This document shows, one piece after another, positions 51,949 through 60,049 of a DNA stretch of 64,000 bases. The DNA is from Proteobacteria bacterium DTSAM18. GTDB lineage: Bacteria > Myxococcota_A > UBA796 > GCA-2862545. The position numbers and the translations under genes were made by a program. The DNA lies in assembly GCA_028767165.1 (NCBI GenBank), contig JARACJ010000008.1, positions 124,001 through 188,000 of the forward strand. Reading direction: 5' to 3'. The notes beneath the pieces were generated by a model. That model did no database searches and was not told the origin of the DNA. It saw only the letters and a program-made list of their open reading frames with translations. Numbering within the stretch: position 1 is the first letter of the stretch; the number at the start of each line of letters is the position of its first letter.

Positions 51949-52503
51949 TCAGCTCGCGCTGAGCTCCCGCAGGACGGGCGCGTCCCCGTCGGCGCCGTCG
52001 TCCGGGCGCATCCAGCGGCTCAGATCGAGGGACCAGGAGCGCTTGCCGTTCTGGGAGCCGAGGCCGACGAAGCCCATCGAGGCGTACAGCTTGTTGGCGC
52101 GCCAGTTGTCTTCCGCCACCTCGAGGACGAGCTCGTCGAAGTCCTGCTCGTTGGCCAGCTGCATGGCGATGGACTCGATGAAGAAGCGACCGAGGCCGGC
52201 GCCTCGCCAGCCGGGGTGGATGCCGATGGACAGCATCACGGCCGCCTGGGGCCGACGCATGTGCCGCAGGACCACGGCAGCACCCCACAGCTCGTCGGCC
52301 TGCTTGAGGACGAAGACCTCGCCGAACCGCACCAGCGCACTCAGGGTGGGGCGCGGGTAGGAGGGCTCCGCGAACATCTGCAGGTCGAGATCGAGCATCA
52401 GATCGAGGAGCTCTTCGCCCTTGTGCTCGGCGCGCTGCACGCAGACGGTGGACGCATCGCCGAACAGGTCGACGCACTTCGTGGGAGGGGGCAGTCTGGT
52501 CAT
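51949..52503 (-). CDS. GNAT-family N-acetyltransferase
   Basis: A 184-residue acetyl-CoA-dependent acetyltransferase. The CoA-binding motif A is IGIHPGWRGAGLGRFFIES near residue 93 and motif B NWRANKLYASMGFVGLG near 133. The acceptor, an amine on a protein or small molecule, is unknown. The ATG at 52503 follows GGAAGGA; the longer open frame upstream would run through the promoter. The gene is leftward from a near-consensus promoter and ends at the shared hairpin terminator. Confidence 0.88.
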   Translation of the reverse strand: MTRLPPPTKCVDLFGDASTVCVQRAEHKGEELLDLMLDLDLQMFAEPSYPRPTLSALVRFGEVFVLKQADELWGAAVVLRHMRRPQAAVMLSIGIHPGWRGAGLGRFFIESIAMQLANEQDFDELVLEVAEDNWRANKLYASMGFVGLGSQNGKRSWSLDLSRWMRPDDGADGDAPVLRELSAS

Positions 52504-52523
52504 GGTGTTCCTTCCGAGGCCGT

Positions 52524-52551
52524 AATCTATTCTCTCGTGCTTCAGGATCAA
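52524..52551 (-). promoter_or_regulatory. Sigma-70-like promoter of the GNAT gene
   Basis: On the minus strand TTGATC (52551-52546) and TAGATT (52529-52524) with a 16-base spacer, ending 20 bases before the ATG at 52503. Confidence 0.6.
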
Positions 52552-52622
52552 GTGAGGCAAAGATCCTGTCACCGGGAGCCGCAAATGGCGTGTTACCAAA
52601 TGCACCAAACGCTGGAGTGACA

Positions 52623-53942
52623 ATGACCCTTCCCCATCCGGACTTCTCCGAGCACCGCGAACGCCTGCTCGCCGCCCTCCCCAGCGACGAGGCCGTGCTC
52701 GTCTTCGGTGGTCCCCTCCGTCGCCGCAACGGCGATGCCGACTACCGCTACCGCCCCGACAGCGACGTGTGGTGGCTCACGGGCTGGCCCGATACCGAGG
52801 TCGCCGTGTTCATCAAGCCCGGTGACGCGCCCGTGACGATGTTCGTGCAGGAGCGCGACCCCACTGCCGAGACCTGGACCGGTCGTCGGGCAGGCCCCGA
52901 GGGCGCCGTGGCGACCTTCGGCGCCGACAACGCCTTCACCTACGGCGAGCTCGAAGCCGAGCTTCCCCGCCTGCTGCAGGGCGTGCGGGCGCTGCACTAC
53001 GACTTCGGGCGCTCCCACGAGATGGACAAGCTCGTCCAGACGGCCATCTACCGCGCCGGTCGCGCGGCGCGCCGCAACGGCCTGCCCGTGCCCGAGACCT
53101 TCCACAGCCTCACCAAGCTGGTGCACGAGCTGCGCCTCGTGAAGTCCGCCAACGAGCTCGACATCCTGCGCAAGGCAGGCGAGGTCACGGCGAACGCCCA
53201 CATGAAGGCCATGAAGATGGGTCGCCCCGGCGCCTTCGAGTTCGAGCTCGAGTCCGCCATCGAGAACCACTTCCGCGCGATCGGCGGCACCGGTCCCGGC
53301 TACACGTCGATCATCGCCTCCGGCGACAACGCCAACATCCTGCACTACATCGTCAACGATCAGCAGATCGACGACGGCGACCTCGTGCTGGTCGACGCCG
53401 GCGGTGAGATCGCCCACTACACCGCCGACATCACGCGCACCTGGCCCGCCAACGGTCGGTTCACCGAGGCCCAGAAGAAGGTCTACCAGGTGGTCCTCGA
53501 CGCCCAGCACGCCGCCATCGACGCCTGCCGCGCCGGTCGTACCTTCATGGACGTCCACGACGCCGCCGTGCGCGTGCTCACCGAAGGCATGGTCGACCTG
53601 GGCCTGCTGCAGGGCGACATCGACGAGCTGATCGAGTCCGAGGCCTACAAGCGCTACTACATGCACGGCACCAGCCACTGGCTCGGCCTCGACGTCCACG
53701 ACGTGGGCGCCTACGCCGCCGAGGGCACCAGCCGCATCCTCGTGCCGGGCATGGTCCTCACGGTGGAGCCCGGCCTGTACATCCCGGCCCACGACGAGGA
53801 CGCCCCCGAAGCGCTGCGCGGCATCGGCGTGCGCATCGAGGACGACATCGCCATCACCGACGGCGATCCCGAGAACCTCACCGCCGCCGTGCCCAAGTCC
53901 ATCGACGAGATCGAGGCCCTGTGCCAGGGAGCGTCCGCATGA
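52623..53942 (+). CDS. pepP: Xaa-Pro aminopeptidase (M24B)
   Basis: A 439-residue metallopeptidase removing an N-terminal residue before proline. The N-terminal domain has YRYRPDSDVWWLTGW near residue 40. The pita-bread catalytic domain begins near 175, with metal ligands in LVDAGGEIAHYTADITRTWP (two Asp), HGTSHWLGLDVHDVG (His), TVEPGLYIP (Glu) and GIGVRIEDDI (Glu). Length and order match E. coli PepP. GGAG precedes the ATG at 52623. Its TGA overlaps the ATG of the next lipoprotein (ATGA). Confidence 0.94.
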   Translation: MTLPHPDFSEHRERLLAALPSDEAVLVFGGPLRRRNGDADYRYRPDSDVWWLTGWPDTEVAVFIKPGDAPVTMFVQERDPTAETWTGRRAGPEGAVATFGADNAFTYGELEAELPRLLQGVRALHYDFGRSHEMDKLVQTAIYRAGRAARRNGLPVPETFHSLTKLVHELRLVKSANELDILRKAGEVTANAHMKAMKMGRPGAFEFELESAIENHFRAIGGTGPGYTSIIASGDNANILHYIVNDQQIDDGDLVLVDAGGEIAHYTADITRTWPANGRFTEAQKKVYQVVLDAQHAAIDACRAGRTFMDVHDAAVRVLTEGMVDLGLLQGDIDELIESEAYKRYYMHGTSHWLGLDVHDVGAYAAEGTSRILVPGMVLTVEPGLYIPAHDEDAPEALRGIGVRIEDDIAITDGDPENLTAAVPKSIDEIEALCQGASA

Positions 53943-54331
53943 TCCGCCCTGCCCTCCTCGCCTTCGTGGCCGCCACCCTCACCGCCTGCGCCTCCGGCCC
54001 GCTCGAAGGCAAGCAGCCCGAGCTGCCCGAGAGCTGGCAGGGCCTCGAGCTGCCCAGCCGCGGCGCGGTCGTCCGTCACAACGACGAGGCGCTCCTCGAG
54101 CTCGTCTACACCCAGGAAGGTCTGCAGCGCGACGTGCTCGTGGGCCTGGTCGAGGCCAAGATGGCCGAGCAGGGCTGGGAGAAGACGAACGGCGACGAGA
54201 AGGAGACCGTCTGGGCCGGCGTGTACGGCAAGGGCGACGAAGAGGTGCAGATCGTCATCCGCAGCGTGCAGGACCACCTCGTGCTGCGGGCGCTCGATCA
54301 GGGCAAGGCGCGGGGCCAGCAGGTCCCTTGA
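53939..54331 (+). CDS. Small lipoprotein coupled to pepP
   Basis: A 130-residue lipoprotein: MIRPALLAFVAATLTAC, lipobox Cys17. The mature part is a small alpha/beta domain (LVEAKMAEQGWEKTNGDEKE, VQIVIRSVQDHLVLRAL) that looks like a single compact fold, no family recognised. The ATG overlaps the pepP stop (ATGA), so it is translated with the peptidase although the two proteins sit in different compartments. A terminator follows. Confidence 0.75.
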   Translation: MIRPALLAFVAATLTACASGPLEGKQPELPESWQGLELPSRGAVVRHNDEALLELVYTQEGLQRDVLVGLVEAKMAEQGWEKTNGDEKETVWAGVYGKGDEEVQIVIRSVQDHLVLRALDQGKARGQQVP

Positions 54332-54376
54332 ATCGCCTGCCTCCGGGTGGGCGAGGCCATGGGTTCATGATCCGAA

Positions 54377-54412
54377 AAGGGGCGCCGGCCTTGCAGCCGA
54401 CGCCCCTTCTTC
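54377..54412 (+). terminator. Intrinsic terminator after the pepP operon
   Basis: AAGGGGCGCCGGC (54377-54389) pairs with GCCGACGCCCCTT (54396-54408), one mismatch, followed by CTTC. The 4 A before the stem give a T-run on the other strand, so it may also serve the convergent asd gene. Confidence 0.75.
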
Positions 54413-54431
54413 GTGCCTGTGAGGCCTTTTC

Positions 54432-55484
54432 TCAGCCTTCGAGGCTCTTCAGGTACAGCTCGGCGTTGAGGATCGCCGCGCCGGCAGCACCACGCACGGT
54501 GTTGTGCGCGAGCACGAACAGCTTCAGGCCCATGACCGGACACACCTCGATGCGGCCGATGCTGATGGCCATGCCGTTTCCTGCCTCTGCGTCGAAGCGG
54601 GGGCTCGGGCGGTCACGGCGGTCGGCGATGCGGAACAGCGGCTTGGGGGAGCCGTGCAGGTCGATGGGGGCCTTCCAGTTGCGGTACAGCTCCTCTGCCT
54701 GCTCGGGCGTGATCGGCTCACGGGTCTTCACGTGGACGGCGACGAGGTGACCGTCGGCCACCGGCACGCGCACGCAGCGGGCGGACATGTCGATCTCGGC
54801 GTAGTGCACGCCGGCATCCGTGAGCTCGCCGAGGATCTTGCGCGGCTCGAGGGCCATCTTCTCCTCTTCGTTGCCCGGGTGCGGGCGGACGTTGGCGATC
54901 ATGTCCCAGGCGGACTCACCGGGGTACCCGGCGCCGCTCACGGCCTGGTAGCTGGCCATGGTGACGGCCTGCACGCCCACGGCGTCGATGAGCGGCTTGA
55001 GGGCCAGCGCGACGGGCATGGAGGTGCAGTTGGGGTTGGTGATGATGCCGCCGGCCCAGGGCTGACGCTCGACCATCGCGAGGTGGTCGGGGTTGACCTC
55101 GGGGATGATCAGGGGGACGTCGTCCTCGTAGCGGTGGGATGCCGCGTTCGAGATCACCATCCAGCCCGCCTCGGCGAACGCCTTCTCGATGGCGCCCGCG
55201 GGGCCACGATCGAGGGCGGACAGGGCGATCTTCGGGCCGTCCGTGGGCACGCCCTGCAGGGCTGCCGGATCACAGGGGGCGATGATCTCGTCGCCGAAGC
55301 CCGCGTGGGACTCGCCATACAGGCGCCACTCCGCGGCCTCGCGGTAGGGCTTGCCTGCCGAGCGCTGCGAGGCGGCGAACCACGTGGGTTTGAGGAAGGG
55401 GTGGTGTTTCAGCAGCTGCACCATGCGCTGGCCGACCATGCCGGTGGCTCCGAGGATTGCGACGGGTACGTGCTGATGTGCCAT
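54432..55484 (-). CDS. asd: Aspartate-semialdehyde dehydrogenase, archaeal/fungal type
   Basis: A 350-residue cytoplasmic enzyme reducing aspartyl phosphate to the semialdehyde, the branch point to lysine/diaminopimelate, threonine and methionine. The NADP loop GATGMVGQRMVQLL is near residue 12. The nucleophile Cys is in NPNCTSMPVAL (about residue 156), and SGAGYPGESAWDM and RVPVADGHL follow. Sequence and length fit the archaeal/yeast subclass rather than the E. coli type. The ATG at 55484 follows AGGAG. It diverges from parC across 213 bases that should hold both promoters. Confidence 0.93.
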   Translation of the reverse strand: MAHQHVPVAILGATGMVGQRMVQLLKHHPFLKPTWFAASQRSAGKPYREAAEWRLYGESHAGFGDEIIAPCDPAALQGVPTDGPKIALSALDRGPAGAIEKAFAEAGWMVISNAASHRYEDDVPLIIPEVNPDHLAMVERQPWAGGIITNPNCTSMPVALALKPLIDAVGVQAVTMASYQAVSGAGYPGESAWDMIANVRPHPGNEEEKMALEPRKILGELTDAGVHYAEIDMSARCVRVPVADGHLVAVHVKTREPITPEQAEELYRNWKAPIDLHGSPKPLFRIADRRDRPSPRFDAEAGNGMAISIGRIEVCPVMGLKLFVLAHNTVRGAAGAAILNAELYLKSLEG

Positions 55485-55697
55485 CTCCCTTCTCCTTTCT
55501 GTTGCGGGTAGGCGCTCGCCCTCTATCCCGACGCTGCAAGGCGAGTTGTCGCGGAGCGGTGAAGACATCGCGGGAGGGGTCCCACTGCAACCCTGCAAGC
55601 GCGTGGCCTTGTGGACGCCCCCCGACTCCGTGGTAGGTTGCCGCCGGTCGTCCCGATCGGCCCCACGAGGCCCTCAGCCCCTTTCAGGAGAGCACTG

Positions 55698-58016
55698 ATG
55701 TACGATGTGCAGCCTGTGGCTCTGCACGATGCCACGCGCGAGCGCTACCTGACCTACGCCCTCTCGGTCATCACCTCCCGCGCCCTTCCGGACGTGCGGG
55801 ATGGTCTCAAGCCCGTGCAAAGGCGCATCCTGTACACCATGTTCCACGAGCTGGCGCTGCATCCCGGCGGCCGGTACCGCAAGTCCGCGGCCGTGGTCGG
55901 CGACGTGATGGGCAAGTACCACCCCCACGGCGACCAGAGCATCTACGATGCCCTCGTCCGCATGGCGCAGGACTTCTCCCTGCGGGCGCCGCTCATCGAT
56001 CCCCATGGCAACTTCGGCTCCCTCGACGGCGACCCGCCGGCGGCCTTCCGGTACACGGAGTGCAAGCTCAAGCCCCTCGCGGAAGAGCTGCTGCAGGAGA
56101 TCAAGAAGGACACCGTCGACTTCCGTCCCACCTACGACGGCCAGCGCGACGAGCCCGTGGTGCTCCCCGCCCAGTTCCCCCAGCTGCTGGTCAACGGCTC
56201 CGAGGGCATCGCGGTGGGCATGGCCACCCGCATCCCGCCCCACCACCTCGGTGAGGTCATCGACGCCTGCGTCGCCATGATCGACGGCGAGGCCCACACG
56301 GTCTCCGACCTGATGCACCACATCAAGGGGCCCGACTTCCCCACCGGTGGCGAGATCCTCAACGATCGCGCGAGCCTGGTGGAGCTGTACGAGAAGGGCC
56401 AGGGCTCCGTGCGAATGCGCGGCACCTGGCGCACCGAGAAGGATGGCCGACGCAAGCTCATCGTCATCGACTCCATCCCCTACGCGCAGAACAAGGCCAA
56501 GCTCATCGAGCGCATCGGCGCCGACGTCGCTGCCAAGAAGCTGCCCCAGGTGCTCGACGTCCGCGACGAGTCCACCGACATCGTGCGCATCGTGCTCGAG
56601 CTCAAGCAGGGCGCGTCCCCCGAGGCCGTCATGGCCTACCTGTACAAGCGCACCCCCCTCGAGGGCACCTTCCCGGTGCAGATCAACGCCCTCGTGCCGG
56701 CCGAGAACGCCGACCACGCGGTGCCCCAGCGCCTCGACCTGTACACCCTGCTCGATATGTGGCTCGGCTTCCGCTACGAGACCGTCCGCCGCCGCTACGA
56801 GTACGATCTGCGCAAGCTCAAGGAGCGCATCCACATCCTCGAGGGCTTTGCGATGATCTTCGCAGACCTCGACGAGGCCATCCGGCTCATCCGTGAGTCC
56901 GAGGGCAAGCGCGATGCGGCCAACAAGCTGATCGAGGCCTTCGGCCTGTCCGAGATCCAGGCCGAGGCCATCCTCGAGCTGCGCCTGTACAAGCTCGCCC
57001 GCCTCGAGATCGCCGCCATCCTCGACGAGCTCGACGAGAAGCGCGCGCTCGCCTTCGAGATCGAGGAGCTGCTCGCCAGCGAGACCCTGATGTGGGGCCG
57101 CATCCGCTCGGAGCTCATCGAGATCCGCAACCTGTACTCGGATCCCCGGCGCACCCTCATCGGCGAGCCCACCGAGGAGCTCGAGTTCGACTCCACGGCC
57201 TACATCGTCCGCGAGGACACCTTCGTGGTGGTCACCAAGGATGGCTGGGTGAAGCGCCAGTCCTCCTTCTCCGACGTCGACAGGATCCGCGTCAAGGAGC
57301 ACGACGAGGTCCGCTGGCTGCTCAGGACCGACACCTCGCGCAACGTGGCCTTCTTCACCTCGGCAGGCGTGGCGTTCACGCTGCGCGCCGACGAGGTCCC
57401 GGCCACCAGCGGCTACGGCAAGCCGATCCAGAGCTTCTTCAACTTCCCGGACGGCGCCCAGCTCGTCGGCGTGATCCCCGCCGAGCCCTCGTACCTCAAG
57501 GAACTCCCACCTCCGGAGCAGCTCCCCACCGACGAGGAACCGCCACCCTACGTGGTCAGCGTCAGCGCCGGAGGTCGCGTGCAGCGCCTCACGCTGTCGC
57601 AGTTCCTCGACACGTCCACCAAGTCCGGTCGCAAGTTCGCCCGGCTCGGCAAGGGCGACGCCATCATCGCCGCCTACGCGTCCGGGGGCTCCGAGCACAT
57701 CGCAGTGGCAGCCGACGACGGCCACGTGCTCGTGTTCGACGTGATGGAGGCCAACCTCCTCCGTGCCGCCGGCAAGGGAACCATGGCCATCAAGCTGGTC
57801 AAGGGCGCGAAGGTGTTCGCGTTCGAGCTCGCCGAGAAGAACGGCGACGGCCCCGAGGTGCACACCACCGGAGGCCGCGCACTCACGGTCAACGCACGCA
57901 AATTCGCCGGCAAGCGCGCCGGCAAGGGCCACCTCGTGCTCCGCCGCGGAGGCCTCGAGAACTGGACGAGAGGGCCACAGCTCTTCCTCGGGGATGCCAA
58001 GGGGGGTGACAAGTGA
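55698..58016 (+). CDS. parC: DNA topoisomerase IV subunit A (GyrA/ParC family)
   Basis: A 772-residue type IIA topoisomerase breakage-reunion subunit. SRALPDVRDGLKPVQRRIL is near residue 27, the catalytic Tyr119 is in AAFRYTE, and the quinolone-region equivalent reads HPHGDQSIYD with Gln80 where E. coli GyrA has Ser83 and Asp84 kept. The C-terminal beta-propeller is present but I find no GyrA box (QRRGGKG-like), which favours ParC over GyrA. The start at 55698 follows AGGAG. Its TGA overlaps the GTG of the B subunit (GTGA). The pair decatenates sister chromosomes; a gyrase role cannot be fully excluded. Confidence 0.88.
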   Translation: MYDVQPVALHDATRERYLTYALSVITSRALPDVRDGLKPVQRRILYTMFHELALHPGGRYRKSAAVVGDVMGKYHPHGDQSIYDALVRMAQDFSLRAPLIDPHGNFGSLDGDPPAAFRYTECKLKPLAEELLQEIKKDTVDFRPTYDGQRDEPVVLPAQFPQLLVNGSEGIAVGMATRIPPHHLGEVIDACVAMIDGEAHTVSDLMHHIKGPDFPTGGEILNDRASLVELYEKGQGSVRMRGTWRTEKDGRRKLIVIDSIPYAQNKAKLIERIGADVAAKKLPQVLDVRDESTDIVRIVLELKQGASPEAVMAYLYKRTPLEGTFPVQINALVPAENADHAVPQRLDLYTLLDMWLGFRYETVRRRYEYDLRKLKERIHILEGFAMIFADLDEAIRLIRESEGKRDAANKLIEAFGLSEIQAEAILELRLYKLARLEIAAILDELDEKRALAFEIEELLASETLMWGRIRSELIEIRNLYSDPRRTLIGEPTEELEFDSTAYIVREDTFVVVTKDGWVKRQSSFSDVDRIRVKEHDEVRWLLRTDTSRNVAFFTSAGVAFTLRADEVPATSGYGKPIQSFFNFPDGAQLVGVIPAEPSYLKELPPPEQLPTDEEPPPYVVSVSAGGRVQRLTLSQFLDTSTKSGRKFARLGKGDAIIAAYASGGSEHIAVAADDGHVLVFDVMEANLLRAAGKGTMAIKLVKGAKVFAFELAEKNGDGPEVHTTGGRALTVNARKFAGKRAGKGHLVLRRGGLENWTRGPQLFLGDAKGGDK

Positions 58017-59914
58017 GCTACTCCGCCAAGGACATCGCGATCCTCGAAGGCCTCGACGCCGTCCGCAAGCGCCCCGGCATGTACATCGGTGGCACCGGCG
58101 ACGACGGCCTGCATCACCTGCTGTGGGAGATCGTCGACAACTCCGTCGACGAGGCCATGAACGGCCACGCCAGCAAGATCGTCGTCACGCTCCACGCCGA
58201 CGGCCGCCGCTGCACCGTGTCCGACAACGGCCGTGGCATCCCGGTCGACGAGCACCCCACCGAGAAGAAGAGCGCGCTCGAGATCATCCTCACCACGCTG
58301 CACGCCGGCGGAAAGTTCGACTCCACGGCCTACAAGACCAGCGGTGGTCTGCACGGCGTCGGCGCCTCGGTCGTGAACGCCCTGTCGGCCCACCTCGACG
58401 CCAGCATCCGCCGTGAGGGCCGTGAGTGGACCCAGTCCTACCGTCGCGGCCGCGCCCTCGGCCCCGTGAAGGACGCCGGCCCCGCCCGTGGCACCGGCAC
58501 CTCGATCACCTTCGAGCCCGATCCCGAGATCTTCGAGACCCTCGACTTCGAGCCCGAGCGCATCATGCGCCAGCTCGAGGTGAAGACCTTCCTCAACCGC
58601 GGTCTTCGCATCCAGTTCAAGGACGAGGTCAACGACGTCGTCCACGACATGCAGCACGACGGCGGCGTCTCCGACTACCTCGACGCCATCCTCGAGCGCG
58701 ACGAGATCAAGCCCGTCCTCGGCAGCACCTTCACCCTGCACCGCGACGCCGACGCCTGTGAGGTCGACCTGGCCCTCACCTGGACGGAGCTGCCCCGCGA
58801 GCGGATGGTCTCCTACGTCAACGGCATCCCCACCCGCTCCGGCGGCACCCACGAGCAGGGCCTCAAGGATGCGCTGCTCAAGGCCCTGCGGGAGTTCATC
58901 GACACCCACAACCTGCTGCCCCGCGGCGTGAGCCTCACGTCCGACGACCTGCGTGAGGGTGTGGTGGGCGTGCTCAGCGTGCTGGTGCGGGATCCCCAGT
59001 TCCAGGGCCAGACCAAGGACCGCCTGAACAACCCCGAGGTCCGGGGTGCCATGGATGCCGCCGTACGGCCCATGATCGAGTCCTGGCTGCACAAGAACAA
59101 GTCCCAGGGCGAGGTCATCGTCCACCGCGCCGTGCAGGCCGCCAAGGCCCGCGAGGCCAGCCGCAAGGCCGCCACCGCCGTGCGCCGCAAGTCCGCCACC
59201 AGCGGCCGCCTGAACCTGCCCGGCAAGCTCGCCGACTGCTCCAGCTCCGACCCCAACGTCTCCGAGCTGTTCCTGGTCGAGGGTGACTCCGCAGGTGGAT
59301 CCGCCAAGCAGGGCCGCAACCGGAAGACCCAGGCCATCCTGCCCCTGCGCGGCAAGGTACTCAACGCCCAGCAGGCGAGCCTGTCGAAGGTGCTGCAGAA
59401 CCGCGAGCTGTCCGACATCGCCACCGCGCTGGGCTGCGGCATGGGCCCCGACTGCAACCCCGACAAGCTCCGCTACGGCCGGGTCATCCTGCTGATGGAC
59501 GCCGACTCCGACGGCCACCACATCACCACGCTGATGCTCGCGTTCTTCTACAAGTACATGAGCCGCCTGGTCGAAGAGGGCTACGTCTACATCGCCCAGC
59601 CGCCGCTGTACAAGATCGTCTCCGGAAAGAAGACCTTCTGGGCCACCGACGACACCGACAAGGCGCGCATCCTGAAGAGCCTGCCCGCCCGCAACAAGGT
59701 CGAGATCACCCGATTCAAGGGTCTGGGCGAGATGCCCCCGAAGACCCTGTTCGAGACCACCCTCGACCCCCGCCGCCGCAGGTTGCTCCAGGTCAAGGTG
59801 CCCGATGCGGTCGTCGCGTCCCAGGCTCTCGATCAGCTGCTCGGAAACGACCCTTCCACCAGGTATCGCTTCATCATGGAGCGCAGCCGGGAAGTCGAGG
59901 AGATCGACGTCTGA
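58013..59914 (+). CDS. parE: DNA topoisomerase IV subunit B (GyrB/ParE family)
   Basis: A 633-residue ATPase subunit partnering the preceding gene product. GHKL ATP site: EIVDNSVDEA (Glu39, Asn43, Asp46), DNGRGIPV, and GGLHGVGASVVNAL. The transducer domain carries the ATP-sensing Lys in KNKSQGE, and the TOPRIM domain has the EGDSAGGSAKQGRN glutamate and MDADSDGHHI aspartates. Length fits ParE or the short form of GyrB. It begins at GTG 58013 inside the parC stop, so the two subunits are made in step. Assigned ParE through the lack of a GyrA box in its partner. Confidence 0.88.
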   Translation: MSYSAKDIAILEGLDAVRKRPGMYIGGTGDDGLHHLLWEIVDNSVDEAMNGHASKIVVTLHADGRRCTVSDNGRGIPVDEHPTEKKSALEIILTTLHAGGKFDSTAYKTSGGLHGVGASVVNALSAHLDASIRREGREWTQSYRRGRALGPVKDAGPARGTGTSITFEPDPEIFETLDFEPERIMRQLEVKTFLNRGLRIQFKDEVNDVVHDMQHDGGVSDYLDAILERDEIKPVLGSTFTLHRDADACEVDLALTWTELPRERMVSYVNGIPTRSGGTHEQGLKDALLKALREFIDTHNLLPRGVSLTSDDLREGVVGVLSVLVRDPQFQGQTKDRLNNPEVRGAMDAAVRPMIESWLHKNKSQGEVIVHRAVQAAKAREASRKAATAVRRKSATSGRLNLPGKLADCSSSDPNVSELFLVEGDSAGGSAKQGRNRKTQAILPLRGKVLNAQQASLSKVLQNRELSDIATALGCGMGPDCNPDKLRYGRVILLMDADSDGHHITTLMLAFFYKYMSRLVEEGYVYIAQPPLYKIVSGKKTFWATDDTDKARILKSLPARNKVEITRFKGLGEMPPKTLFETTLDPRRRRLLQVKVPDAVVASQALDQLLGNDPSTRYRFIMERSREVEEIDV

Positions 59915-59962
59915 AGAACAGATGCCCATTGGGGTAAATTGCGTAGTGAGTGCTTCGAATCA

Positions 59963-59990
59963 CCCGATGTACATCATCGGGTTCTACAAT
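59963..59990 (+). promoter_or_regulatory. Inverted repeat beside a TACAAT -10 element
   Basis: CCCGATG (59963-59969) and CATCGGG (59975-59981) form a 7-bp inverted repeat three bases upstream of TACAAT (59985-59990). No good -35 is present at 16-18 bases, so this could be an activator or repressor site controlling the TPR-Clp gene at 60050. Confidence 0.45.
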
Positions 59991-60049
59991 GGGATGGAGC
60001 GCGTCTGGCTGCATCCCACCGCACGCAAGCGCCCTGAGGAGTCTGTTCC

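Noticed and set aside
55698-59914. DNA gyrase gyrA-gyrB
   Set aside because: No GyrA box was found in subunit A and the coupled A-then-B order favours ParC-ParE; not fully excluded without the rest of the genome.
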